Of a stretch of DNA of 64,000 nucleotides, positions 40,260 to 48,750 are shown one piece after another (position 1 is the stretch's first letter; each line of letters starts with the position of its first letter). The position numbers were made by a program, and so were the translations under genes. Origin of the DNA: an uncultured Sphingomonadaceae bacterium (GTDB lineage Bacteria > Pseudomonadota > Alphaproteobacteria > Sphingomonadales > Sphingomonadaceae); contig CALKUK010000012.1 in NCBI GenBank assembly GCA_937996655.1, forward strand, positions 248,001-312,000, given 5' to 3'. The notes beneath the pieces are model-generated. The model was not told the DNA's origin. It saw only the letters and a program-made list of their open reading frames with translations, and searched no databases.

Positions 40260-40821
40260 CCCCACCCCTGATTGTCTGTGCCGCTGCCTTTGCGGCCCCC
40301 TCCAGCGGTTGGAGCGGACGGGCAGGGGCCGGACAGTTTCGTGCTTGACCCAATCCCTTCAGATAGCCGCGCCGGACGACGCCTGCATAGAGGGCTTCGC
40401 GATAATCCCGGTCGGCGCGCCCAGCGCCTGAAATTTCGCGGACGAGCGAGCGGAACGGGATAAGGCTGGAGACAAGGCCGCCGGCTGCATTGGCAACGCC
40501 TTCCTTGCGCTTGCGCGCCGCCTCATCAACCTCGACCTCATCAAAATCCGGGCCGAGCACGGCGTTCAGCCTTTCAATCTCGCCAATGATCGTGGCGCAA
40601 TTGGTGAGGGTCGTGGAGGCATAGGGATGGTCCCGAATGGCGAGTAGCTCTGCGGGGACATCTTTGCGCTTCAAATTCACATCGGCCAGCGGGCGGGTGA
40701 TAACATCCTCCACCGTGGGCGCGGGTTGCGGGTTGCCTTGGGCCGTTGCAGTCGTGGGGAGGGCGATCAACAGGAGAAGGGCAGAGCCTAACGGCGCTGG
40801 ATGAACGGTCTGATGCGACAT
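40249..40821 (-). CDS. Secreted protein of unknown function, 190 residues
   Basis: A signal peptide (PLGSALLLLIALPTTATAQ, cleaved about residue 28) is followed by a mature helical region with no membrane segment. Two Cys (NCATI and ARNCPAP) might form a disulfide. No family is recognised. It is coupled to the hydroxy-acid dehydrogenase by an 11-base overlap. A periplasmic partner is possible but nothing shows it. Confidence 0.7.
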   Translation of the reverse strand: MSHQTVHPAPLGSALLLLIALPTTATAQGNPQPAPTVEDVITRPLADVNLKRKDVPAELLAIRDHPYASTTLTNCATIIGEIERLNAVLGPDFDEVEVDEAARKRKEGVANAAGGLVSSLIPFRSLVREISGAGRADRDYREALYAGVVRRGYLKGLGQARNCPAPARPLQPLEGAAKAAAQTIRGGDDK

Positions 40822-40911
40822 GGCGGGCTCTCCCCAAAAAAAGGGACTATTCCCCCAATTTCGGGAACCGCCAACCGGCTTGTCGATAACGCCGGTTTAA
40901 AGGGTGTGTGC

Positions 40912-42069
40912 TTAGGCCAGCACAGCCCGGATTTCTGCGGCACAGCGCAGGGATGCGGACGTACTGGTAAAGGAAAATGTCTGGGCGCTCGCCTGCTTTT
41001 GGTCATCCAGCATTTGCGAGACTTCTTCGGCGCTGGGGTTGAGCGCCGCCTCTAGTCCGCTCGTGTTCTCCAGTACGCGGCCAAGGTGCCAATGGGCGTA
41101 ATTGGGGTCATTCTGCCACTGGGCGTGATGTGCATTCAGGAAGATCGCGGGGCGGGGCCGGATGATCCATTCGTAAATCTGGCTGCTCGCATCGCCAAGG
41201 TAGACATCACCGGCCAGCGTGTAGGTCATGTCAACCGACCGCGCGCTGCCGGTATCGATCAGCATGTGCGGCAGGTTGTAAAAGCGTTGAGGCACTTTGC
41301 CCCGAAGGTGCAGCTGCCGATGCTCCAGCGATCCGTGGATCAGCTTTCGAAACAGCATCACATGGGGCGCAAAGACAAAGTTGTAGCGGCTCTGCTTTGC
41401 AAAATAGTCGAGGATCTGAGGGCCAAAGCGATACCATGACGACAACAGCGGATCGAAATGCGGGTTGTAGACAACGACAGGCTTGTCATCCTCAAACAGG
41501 CGCGGCTTGCGGGTGAGGTCCATCGCATCAAATTTGGGATAGCCACATACCTTGATCTTATCTGCAAGCGCGGGATGGCGTTCCAGCATCCGTCGGCGCG
41601 TCTTTTCTCCTGCGACCAGCACTCGATCAAAAAAGCGAAGCTCATCGGAAAAGCCGACGGATCGGTCTCCACTGCCATGCGGAATGCAGATCAAGAGAGG
41701 GCGTGTCAGCTTCCAGCGCGACCGTAACAGGGTGGAGGTAAATTCAGGCACGACGAGCGCATCGAAAGACTGAAAATAATCGAGATGGCGGCGCAGAATG
41801 GCGACCCGGCGGGCGGGCACGATCCGGCTCAGGGCAGAGGTCGCGGCCTCCATCCAAGGGGAAAGCCCCAATTGGCGGACAACGGGTCGCTTGCCGGGGT
41901 CTCGTGCGTTAATCAGCCGGGCAACGGCGTCTGCCTGAGCTGCCGTTGAAACGGCAATTTCAACCTCAATCCCAGCGTCGCTCTGCGTCAGCGCGAGCGC
42001 CACCGGCAGCGTATGGGCGACCTGATGGACATCTTCATGATTGAAGAGAAAACAGACACGCTTGGTCAT
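40912..42069 (-). CDS. CDP-glycerol glycerophosphotransferase-like (TagB/F family) protein
   Basis: A 385-residue GT-B-type protein. IPHGSGDRSVGF carries the basic/His motif, HPALADKIKVCGYPKFD and VVVYNPHFDPLLSSW the central region, and DMTYTLAGDVYLGDASSQIYEW the C-terminal donor-binding region of the Tag/CDP-glycerol family. Relatives transfer polyol phosphates or sugars to cell-surface polymers. The HAD gene upstream overlaps by four bases and a flippase lies further up, so a role in a surface glycan is likely. Donor unknown. Confidence 0.8.
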   Translation of the reverse strand: MTKRVCFLFNHEDVHQVAHTLPVALALTQSDAGIEVEIAVSTAAQADAVARLINARDPGKRPVVRQLGLSPWMEAATSALSRIVPARRVAILRRHLDYFQSFDALVVPEFTSTLLRSRWKLTRPLLICIPHGSGDRSVGFSDELRFFDRVLVAGEKTRRRMLERHPALADKIKVCGYPKFDAMDLTRKPRLFEDDKPVVVYNPHFDPLLSSWYRFGPQILDYFAKQSRYNFVFAPHVMLFRKLIHGSLEHRQLHLRGKVPQRFYNLPHMLIDTGSARSVDMTYTLAGDVYLGDASSQIYEWIIRPRPAIFLNAHHAQWQNDPNYAHWHLGRVLENTSGLEAALNPSAEEVSQMLDDQKQASAQTFSFTSTSASLRCAAEIRAVLA

Positions 42070-42734
42070 GTGAATTCGACGACGTCCCAGCCATTTTGAA
42101 CGGCCAGCTTGCGCAATGACCGGCCCGGATTGACGGCAACCGCGCGGCTTGCCCAAAAGAGGGTGGGGGCGTCCGATGCGCTGTCGCTGTAAAAGCGATA
42201 GGACTTGGCCCGTGCAAGGCGCGTGTCGGCAGCACAGGCCTTTTCTATCCGATCGCGCTTGGCCGCGCCGTAACAATTCTCGCCCTCAATCCGATAGCTG
42301 ATCTGCCCGTCGGGCAGGCGCACAGGCTGGGTTGCAACCAGGCAATCAAAGCCAAGCAGAAGGGCGATTTCGCGGGCGTAAAACTCCGGCGATGCTGTCG
42401 CCAGCATCAACATGGCACCATTGGATCGCTCTGCCTCCACACGGGCCACAGCATCGGCAAGAAGGTTTTGGCGGGCAACGCGCCGGGCAAATTTTGCGGA
42501 CAGGACTTGCAGATCGTCAGCGGAGATGCGCCGCCCGATCATCAGCAGAAAGCCAATTTCTTTAAGCTGTTTGCGTTTGTAGATGCCGAGCACATAGCCC
42601 GCCATGGCCAAGATCCAGAACACAAACAGCGGTAAACGCCAGGGTGCGCGATGAAAGGCTGCAAAAAGAAGAAAGGGCGTGTAGGTCGACACCTTCGTCA
42701 ATGTCCGGTCAAGGTCGAAGATCGCAACATCCAT
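42066..42734 (-). CDS. HAD-IB family phosphatase
   Basis: A 222-residue HAD hydrolase. Motif I is DLDRTLT (AIFDLDRTLTKVS) at the N-terminus with the nucleophile Asp. A hydrophobic cap contains one or two helices that could be membrane-associated (LPLFVFWILAMAGYVLGIY). Motif II is LATASPEF, the Lys lies in YGAAKRDR, and motif IV is FYSDSASDAPTLFWA. Related to SerB-like or polyprenyl-phosphate-linked phosphatases. ATGA overlap with the glycerophosphotransferase-like gene suggests it dephosphorylates a precursor of that pathway. Confidence 0.88.
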   Translation of the reverse strand: MDVAIFDLDRTLTKVSTYTPFLLFAAFHRAPWRLPLFVFWILAMAGYVLGIYKRKQLKEIGFLLMIGRRISADDLQVLSAKFARRVARQNLLADAVARVEAERSNGAMLMLATASPEFYAREIALLLGFDCLVATQPVRLPDGQISYRIEGENCYGAAKRDRIEKACAADTRLARAKSYRFYSDSASDAPTLFWASRAVAVNPGRSLRKLAVQNGWDVVEFT

Positions 42735-42767
42735 GCTCCTTTTCTATTCTTGCTTTGAGGCGAAAAA

Positions 42768-43565
42768 GTGACCTCCACCCCCCATCGCTGGACCGCCCTT
42801 GTTCTGGCCGGGCAGCGCCCGGGCGTTGACCCATTGGCGGCGCATTTCGGTGTGGATTGGAAGGCGCTGGTCCCTGTGCGTGGTGAGCCGATGGTGACGC
42901 AGGTCGTGCACACGCTGAACCAAGTTGCTGAAATAGATCGGATTGTAGTGCTCGCCCAAGGCCCGGAGGCGCTGCGCGCTGCGGTTGAGGCAGGGGGTGG
43001 TGCAGCCGACATTTTGGCAAGTGGTGATGGTATTTCGTCCAGCATCCTGCGCTACGTGGGGACGCTTTCGGACCCTTGGCCCGTGCTGGTGACGACAGCG
43101 GATCATCCTCTGCTCACGCCCGACATGGTCCGCCATTTCATCGCCCAAGCGGAAACCGGAGGGGGAGATGTGGCCATCGCAATGGTAGAACAGGCCACGA
43201 TGCTGGCCGCCTATCCGGACAATAAGCGGACATGGCTGCGCTTCCGCGATGGTGCCTGGTCGGGGGCAAATCTCTTCGCGCTGCGCAGTGACCGGGCGAG
43301 AGCGGCGCTCAACCTTTGGGCGGTTGCCGAGCAGGATCGCAAAAAGGCCTGGCGGCTCTTTTTGCATTTTGGCCCCATGCTCGCGCTTCGGGCCGTGACG
43401 CGCACCATCGGCCTTGCCGCCGCACTTCGTCATGCAGGCCGGCGGCTTGGCCTCACTGCACAACTCGTGCCTATGCCGATGGCGGAAGCTGCGATTGATG
43501 TCGATAAAGTCAGCGACCATGTGCTGGCCGAAGAGATTCTGCGGGCGCGGTCAGATCAGCTTTAG
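42768..43565 (+). CDS. MobA-like NTP transferase domain protein
   Basis: A 265-residue nucleotidyltransferase. The N-terminal signature LVLAGQRPGVDPLAAHFGVDWKALVPVRGEPM is the G-x-x-x-R/K nucleotide loop with the following Lys; TADHPLL carries the metal-binding Asp. It couples an NTP to a small phosphorylated molecule. Starts at GTG 42768 with GAGG upstream. It is divergent from the HAD gene with 33 bases between and converges with the flippase by 15 bases of overlap. A link with the neighbouring polymer genes is plausible: activated precursor, transferase, flippase. Confidence 0.82.
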   Translation: MTSTPHRWTALVLAGQRPGVDPLAAHFGVDWKALVPVRGEPMVTQVVHTLNQVAEIDRIVVLAQGPEALRAAVEAGGGAADILASGDGISSSILRYVGTLSDPWPVLVTTADHPLLTPDMVRHFIAQAETGGGDVAIAMVEQATMLAAYPDNKRTWLRFRDGAWSGANLFALRSDRARAALNLWAVAEQDRKKAWRLFLHFGPMLALRAVTRTIGLAAALRHAGRRLGLTAQLVPMPMAEAAIDVDKVSDHVLAEEILRARSDQL

Positions 43566-45101
43566 GCGACGGGCGACAGACCCGAGCGCTTCTCTGTCGG
43601 CCAAGGGCAGCGCCCAGCGGCCCGATGACCATAAGGTCGCCAGCAGCACGCCGCATAAGAGGGGAAGGGCGAGTGCCATCGGCAATTGGTCTGCGCCAAG
43701 CGCAAGAGTGAAGCCGACGAGCGAGATCATGAAGGCACGGCGCGCAACCTGCCCAAAGGGCGGGCCAAAGGGTAACAGCCCTTGGTGGCGGTAAAGCTGC
43801 CACACCGGAATGGCCGAAGTCGCGACAAGGCCAAGCGCCACGGCCAGCGCCATGCCGGTCAATCCGCCCGCGGGCAGGACGGCAAGTCCAATCAGGACGG
43901 ACACGGCAAGGCCCACCGCGCTGCCGATAAATTGGCTGGAATAATGCGACAGAACCTGTTGGATGGGCGCGGCGGCGCCCGTTACGGTTTCTGCCAATCG
44001 CGCGGTCAGCAAGAGAGCCAAGGCCAGCATGGCATCGTCCATGCCTCTGCCAATCGCCCGCAACAGCATGGGGCCTCCCGCAATCAGAACGGTGCAGACC
44101 GGCAAGGCCACCGCCAAAGAGGTGCGCGTCGAAAAGCCATAAATACGCTCAACAGCGGCCTTGCCGCCGGTCGAGGCGGCGGATGCCAAGGGCGACAACA
44201 CATAGGCAAAGGCGATGCGGATGGTCTGCACCAGCGAACTGACTTTGCGCGCCAGGGCATATTGCCCGCCGGCAATGGCGCCTTGGGCCCCCGGCAGCAG
44301 CGCGTTGAGCAACAGCGTTGGCGCATCGCTGAACAGGCGGGCGGTCAGGTTCGTTGGCATGATGGAAATGCCGGCAAGCCATGTCTCGCGCCAGACGCCC
44401 TGTTCCGCCGCGCTGTGTGACAGCAGGCGAAGATCATAGTTGCGGCTGAGGAGGCGGATGCACAGCCCGCAAATGACAATCAGAGACACCAAATGCGCGT
44501 AAAAGAGCGATCGGGTGCCAAAGCCCAAGGCCCAGAACCCTGTCGCACAGATGAGCCGGACGACTTGTTCCCAAAACAGGCGAAGCCGGATTTCTGCGCC
44601 AAACACCCGGCGCGCACGCAAGGCGGAGGTCGCGACTTCGATGAACGCCCAAAGCGGCAAGGCCCAGGCGAAAAGGGCGATGAAATGGCTCAACCGTTCG
44701 GCATCGCCTTGGGCTGCGTTGAAGATGTGCGCCACCTCATCTGAAAAGATGGAGGCCAAAGCGGCCAAGGCAATGCAGGGGACCACGCCCATGACAAGCG
44801 CCGCGCGCAATGTTGCGACCGCCCTTCGTTCGGTTGCGGCTTGAGGCACGGTGCGCTGCAAGGCGGCGGTCATGCCCTGATCGGCAATGTTTTCGGTCAG
44901 CGTGATGGCGGCCCATAGAGCGGTGTAGATGCCAAAGCTGGCCAGCCCGAACAGCCAGACATAGGCCGGTTGGGCAACCACCTCTATGACGGCTCCAAGC
45001 CGCGCTAACAGCGTCGTGCCCGCACCCTTTGCCACATCGTGGCTGGTAATTTCCTGGGCGCGGATCTCGGGTTCATCAGTCAAAGCGAGCCCTCTTCGCA
45101 C
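43551..45101 (-). CDS. Polysaccharide flippase, Wzx/MATE-type
   Basis: A 516-residue multi-pass protein with about 12 to 14 membrane helices of the polysaccharide transporter superfamily, lacking a signal peptide. It likely flips a lipid-linked glycan across the inner membrane. The start is uncertain: GTG 45101 has no clear ribosome site, while a TTG about six codons later has GAGGG in front. It ends overlapping the nucleotidyltransferase on the other strand. Three neighbouring genes (NTP transferase, HAD phosphatase, TagB-like transferase) suggest one surface-polymer pathway. Confidence 0.82.
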   Translation of the reverse strand: MRRGLALTDEPEIRAQEITSHDVAKGAGTTLLARLGAVIEVVAQPAYVWLFGLASFGIYTALWAAITLTENIADQGMTAALQRTVPQAATERRAVATLRAALVMGVVPCIALAALASIFSDEVAHIFNAAQGDAERLSHFIALFAWALPLWAFIEVATSALRARRVFGAEIRLRLFWEQVVRLICATGFWALGFGTRSLFYAHLVSLIVICGLCIRLLSRNYDLRLLSHSAAEQGVWRETWLAGISIMPTNLTARLFSDAPTLLLNALLPGAQGAIAGGQYALARKVSSLVQTIRIAFAYVLSPLASAASTGGKAAVERIYGFSTRTSLAVALPVCTVLIAGGPMLLRAIGRGMDDAMLALALLLTARLAETVTGAAAPIQQVLSHYSSQFIGSAVGLAVSVLIGLAVLPAGGLTGMALAVALGLVATSAIPVWQLYRHQGLLPFGPPFGQVARRAFMISLVGFTLALGADQLPMALALPLLCGVLLATLWSSGRWALPLADREALGSVARRLKLI

Positions 45102-45166
45102 ACAGTGCGCGCTCTGTCATCCATGGGCTGCGTCTTAAGTTCCGCAATCCGGTTGATGGAGGAATG

Positions 45167-45583
45167 TCACTCCATTCCGGGGAAGCGCTCAAACCTGGGT
45201 AGGGCGTCCAGATTGTCCATCCAGTGCAGCCGATCGGCAACCTGAATATGGGCGCCGGGCGGCAGCGCCTCCGGCTCGTCCAGTGTCACCGATTGAACAT
45301 CGACAATACCGGGCAGAAATTCCGCGTTCCGGTAGAAGAGCCCCGTCCCGCACGTCCCGCAGAAGCTGCGCATCGCCGCGCCAGAGGAATTGAAGGTCAC
45401 AGGCTCACCCTGCGTCAGCTTCAGATCGCCCTCGGCAAAGGTTGCCCAACTGACAAAAGGTGCCCCCGCGCTCCGCCGACAATCACTACAATGGCACAAG
45501 GCCACATGCTCGGGCTCACCCTCAATCTCATAGCGCACGGCACCGCAATGGCAGCCACCTGTCCGTCCCATAACAACGTCCAT
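45167..45583 (-). CDS. GFA (glutathione-dependent formaldehyde-activating) family protein
   Basis: A 138-residue zinc protein with GGCHCGAVRYE, CHCSDCRRSAG and CGTCGTGLF as the Cys clusters of the GFA fold. The name comes from enzymes that help form S-hydroxymethylglutathione; most bacterial members have unknown substrates. ATG 45583 is used; an internal ATG four codons later (MGRTGG) is equally possible. It stands alone between the flippase and hslU. Confidence 0.88.
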   Translation of the reverse strand: MDVVMGRTGGCHCGAVRYEIEGEPEHVALCHCSDCRRSAGAPFVSWATFAEGDLKLTQGEPVTFNSSGAAMRSFCGTCGTGLFYRNAEFLPGIVDVQSVTLDEPEALPPGAHIQVADRLHWMDNLDALPRFERFPGME

Positions 45584-45624
45584 CGAGTCGCTCAGGAATG
45601 GAACATATTAAGAACGAAGTGGTG

Positions 45625-46923
45625 CTACAAGACGTATTTGCTCAGGTCGACATTCTTGGCGACGTCGGAGAGTTGCGCCTCAACAAAGGGTCCGTCGATC
45701 AGGACCGTCGTGCCGGTGCGGTCTTCCGCCTCAAAGCTGACCTCCTCAAGCAGCTTTTCGAGCACGGTCGACAGGCGCCGCGCGCCGATATTCTCTACCG
45801 TCTCATTTACCTCTGCTGCAATCCGGGCGATGGCGCGGATGCCGTCTTCGGTGAAATCGACCGTCACGCCCTCGGTTTGCAGCAACGCCGAATATTGCGT
45901 CGTCAGGCTCGCCCGCGTGTCGGAGAGGATGTTGACGAAGTCTGCTTCGGTCAGCGCCTTCAACTCAACCCGGATCGGCAGGCGGCCCTGCAATTCGGGC
46001 AATAGATCGCTCGGCTTGGCCACATGGAACGCGCCCGATGCGATGAAGAGGATATGGTCCGTTTTCATCGGGCCATATTTGGTGGAAACGGTCGTCCCTT
46101 CAATGAGCGGCAGCAGATCGCGCTGTACGCCTTCGCGGCTGACAGAGCCGCCACGCACGTCGGACACGGCGATCTTGTCGATCTCATCCAGAAAGACGAT
46201 GCCATTGGCCTCTGCATCGGTCAGCGCGACACGCGCGACATCATCCTGATCCAGCCGGGCATCGGCCTCCTCTTCGACCAGTTTTGCCCAAGCGGCAGGG
46301 ACCGTCATCTTGCGGCGCTTCTTGGGTGTGCCGCCCATGGCCTTACCCATCATCTCGGACAGATTGATCATGCCGACATTCGGCGCGCCGGGGATTTCGA
46401 ACGGCATGTTGGGGGCGTTTTCGACCTCGATTTCGATTTCGGTCGTATCCAGATGGCCTTCCTGAAAACGCAGCCGGAAGGCGTCACGCGTCGCGGTGGA
46501 CGCGTCCTTGCCAGTCAGCGCATCAAGCAGCCGGCTCATCGCTGCGTCTTCGGCCTTGTCCTTCACCGCGGCACGGCGACGTTCCTTTTCCAGCCGGATC
46601 GCCTCTTCGACGAGATCGCGCGCAATCTGTTCGACATCGCGGCCGACATAGCCGACCTCGGTAAACTTGGTCGCTTCGACCTTCACGAACGGCGCATCGG
46701 CGAGCTTCGCCAGCCGGCGGCTGATCTCTGTCTTGCCGCAGCCTGTGGGGCCGATCATCAGGATGTTCTTGGGCGTCACTTCCTCGCGCAGTTCCGGCGA
46801 GAGTTGCTGGCGCCGCCAACGGTTGCGCAAAGCGACCGCGACGGCGCGCTTCGCGTCGGATTGGCCGATAATGTGTTCATCGAGGGCGGCCACAATGGCC
46901 TTGGGGGTGAGGCTGTTGTTCAT
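45625..46923 (-). CDS. hslU: ATP-dependent protease ATPase subunit HslU
   Basis: A 432-residue AAA+ unfoldase. GPTGCGKT (58-65) is Walker A, VGYVGRDVEQI is the GYVG pore loop, GIVFLDEIDKIA is Walker B, and the C-terminal SKYVL is the tail that activates HslV. The I domain (about 110-235) is present. It unfolds substrates and feeds them to HslV. ATG 46923 follows a repeat-containing leader. An upstream in-frame extension would translate that repeat and is rejected. Confidence 0.97.
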   Translation of the reverse strand: MNNSLTPKAIVAALDEHIIGQSDAKRAVAVALRNRWRRQQLSPELREEVTPKNILMIGPTGCGKTEISRRLAKLADAPFVKVEATKFTEVGYVGRDVEQIARDLVEEAIRLEKERRRAAVKDKAEDAAMSRLLDALTGKDASTATRDAFRLRFQEGHLDTTEIEIEVENAPNMPFEIPGAPNVGMINLSEMMGKAMGGTPKKRRKMTVPAAWAKLVEEEADARLDQDDVARVALTDAEANGIVFLDEIDKIAVSDVRGGSVSREGVQRDLLPLIEGTTVSTKYGPMKTDHILFIASGAFHVAKPSDLLPELQGRLPIRVELKALTEADFVNILSDTRASLTTQYSALLQTEGVTVDFTEDGIRAIARIAAEVNETVENIGARRLSTVLEKLLEEVSFEAEDRTGTTVLIDGPFVEAQLSDVAKNVDLSKYVL

Positions 46924-46931
46924 AGAGACTT

Positions 46932-47001
46932 CCGTTTGTCCCGAGCGGAGTCGAGGGACCTTGGGCGGTGAACGTGTCTCGACTGCGCTCGACACGAACG
47001 G
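46932..47001. repeat. Dispersed inverted repeat, family D, between hslV and hslU
   Basis: The arms CCGTTTGTCCCGAGCGGAGT (46932 onward) and TCTCGACTGCGCTCGACACG (46977 onward, continuing AACGG) are near reverse complements. They can form a long hairpin in the hslV-hslU transcript directly before the hslU ribosome site. Confidence 0.8.
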
Positions 47002-47007
47002 TTTATT

Positions 47008-47559
47008 TTAGGTCGCGCTTTCCAGCGTCTCCACGGTGAGCTGGTCATTGGTGTAGACACAGATTTCGGCCGCGACGGCCATGGCCTTGCGCGCCAGCGT
47101 TTCTGCGTCGGCTTCATAATCCATAAGCGCCCGGGCCGCCGCGAGTGCGAAGTTGCCGCCGGAGCCAATGGCAGCGATGCCGTCGACAGGCTCCAGAACG
47201 TCGCCATTGCCGGTCAGAATGAGCGTCACCTGCTTATCGGCGACAATCATCATCGCTTCCAGATTGCGCAGATATTTGTCGGTCCGCCAATCCTTGGCGA
47301 GTTCAACAGCGGCGCGCAGCAGTTGTCCGTTGAACTGCTCCAGCTTGCGCTCCAGCCGCTCGAACAGGGTAAAGGCATCGGCGGTGGCACCGGCAAAGCC
47401 GGCAATCACCTTGCCGTCGCCCAAGGGGCGGACTTTCTTGGCATTGGGCTTCATGACGGTCTGGCCCATGGAGACCTGCCCGTCGCCTGCGATCACGACC
47501 TTGCCGGATTTGCGCACGGAGACGATGGTCGTGCCGTGCCATTTGATTGCATCACTCAT
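47008..47559 (-). CDS. hslV: ATP-dependent protease peptidase subunit HslV
   Basis: A 183-residue proteasome-beta-type peptidase. The start MSDAIKWHGTTIVSVRK places Thr10 as N-terminal nucleophile after self-processing. AGDGQVSMG and SGGNFALAAARAL are conserved. Twelve subunits form the chamber that HslU hexamers open. ATG 47559 is preferred over a TTG 36 bases earlier. It is divergent from the M48 protease gene, with 57 bases between. hslU follows on the same strand across the family D repeat. Confidence 0.97.
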   Translation of the reverse strand: MSDAIKWHGTTIVSVRKSGKVVIAGDGQVSMGQTVMKPNAKKVRPLGDGKVIAGFAGATADAFTLFERLERKLEQFNGQLLRAAVELAKDWRTDKYLRNLEAMMIVADKQVTLILTGNGDVLEPVDGIAAIGSGGNFALAAARALMDYEADAETLARKAMAVAAEICVYTNDQLTVETLESAT

Positions 47560-47616
47560 GACCGGGATATGGGGCGCGCGGTTGCTGCTTTTCAAGGGCA
47601 GGCCTATCTGCGGGTG

Positions 47617-48582
47617 ATGCGTCGCTTGATCCTATCGCTTTTGGGCCTGCTGCTCCTGCCCGTTCCCGCCATGGCAGGCGAGCTCTCCCAATTGCGCGAT
47701 ATGGACGCGCGCATTGCGGCCATCTCCCATCGGCTGGCGATCGCGAACCTTGCTATCTGCCCGCTTCCATCGCCGCTGCAAGGGCTGCTCCTGCAGGATA
47801 TCGGGCAATATGCGCCGGAATGGCGGACGGAAGCGCGGGCTGATCTTGGCCTGTCGGATGTCCCGACTGTCACCGTTGTCGTGCCGGGCAGCGCCGCCGC
47901 GCGCGCAGGTGTGCGGGTGGGTGATCACATCCTTTCGATGGACGGCGCGCAGACCCCGCGCAGCGCTGCAAATGCGCCCGCCAGTTATCAGGTGGTCGAG
48001 GCGGCACTCGCGCAGCTCGCGGCCACTCTGCAGGATGGGTCGGTACGCCTCACAATTGAGCGGGGGGGGGTGCCGCAGACACTGTCCATGGACGCCGACC
48101 TTGCCTGCCCCGCCAATGTCGAACTGGTTCCGGGCAAGCGTCTGTCGGCGAGTGCGGATGGCAAGACCGTGCATGTCTCCTCGGCCCTTGCGACCTTTGC
48201 GGGAAGTGATGATGCCGTCGCGGTGCCGATTGCGCATGAAATGGCACACAACATTCTGCGGCATCCCGAACGGCTCGACAGGCAAGGTGTGAAGCGGGGG
48301 GTACTTGCGCCGTTTGGCAAGAACCGCGCCGCCATTCGCGCAACTGAGGAAGAGGCCGATTATTTCGCCGCTTATATGCTGGCGCGGGCCGGCTATAGTC
48401 TTGACGCCGCGCTCGATTTCTGGCGGCGATACGGCGCGAAGACCGATCTTGGGCCGTTCAATGACGGCACCCATCCCGGCAAGAAGGCGCGGCTTGATCT
48501 GGCGCGCCGGACGGTGGATGAAATCCGGGCCAAACAGGCCGCAGGCCAGCCGTTGATCCCGACGCTGGTCGAACGGAATTGA
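47617..48582 (+). CDS. Periplasmic PDZ-containing M48-type metallopeptidase
   Basis: A 321-residue protein. A signal peptide (RRLILSLLGLLLLPVPAMAG) is followed by a PDZ domain at about 82-160 (PTVTVVVPGSAAARAGVRVG) and a zinc-protease domain with HEMAH (207-211) and a later Glu in ATEEEADYFAAYML. It probably cleaves misfolded envelope proteins. The gene contains a run of nine G (48062-48070) inside the PDZ-coding part. It is divergent from hslV. The frame is intact in this sequence. Confidence 0.85.
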   Translation: MRRLILSLLGLLLLPVPAMAGELSQLRDMDARIAAISHRLAIANLAICPLPSPLQGLLLQDIGQYAPEWRTEARADLGLSDVPTVTVVVPGSAAARAGVRVGDHILSMDGAQTPRSAANAPASYQVVEAALAQLAATLQDGSVRLTIERGGVPQTLSMDADLACPANVELVPGKRLSASADGKTVHVSSALATFAGSDDAVAVPIAHEMAHNILRHPERLDRQGVKRGVLAPFGKNRAAIRATEEEADYFAAYMLARAGYSLDAALDFWRRYGAKTDLGPFNDGTHPGKKARLDLARRTVDEIRAKQAAGQPLIPTLVERN

Positions 48583-48673
48583 CCGTTCGTCGCTTGATGC
48601 CTGTGTGGATGTTCGCGTCCGGGCATCGCCTGATGGGGATATGCTGACATCGCCGCGTAATATTCTTCTTCAC

Positions 48674-48690
48674 ACGCGCAATTTGTGCGT
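48674..48690. promoter_or_regulatory. Near-palindrome upstream of the POT transporter
   Basis: ACGCGCAATTTGTGCGT is symmetric except for one pair. It lies 60-77 bases before the start codon of the transporter gene and is a candidate operator for the transporter-amidohydrolase operon. Confidence 0.3.
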
Positions 48691-48750
48691 TAGTCTTGCC
48701 CATAGGGATAGGGCGCTGACGCCCTCTGCATTTCAGGGAAAGACAATCAC

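Noticed and set aside
45625..46995. 24-residue N-terminal extension of HslU
   Set aside because: The extension is the translated family D repeat; HslU proteins begin at the chosen Met.
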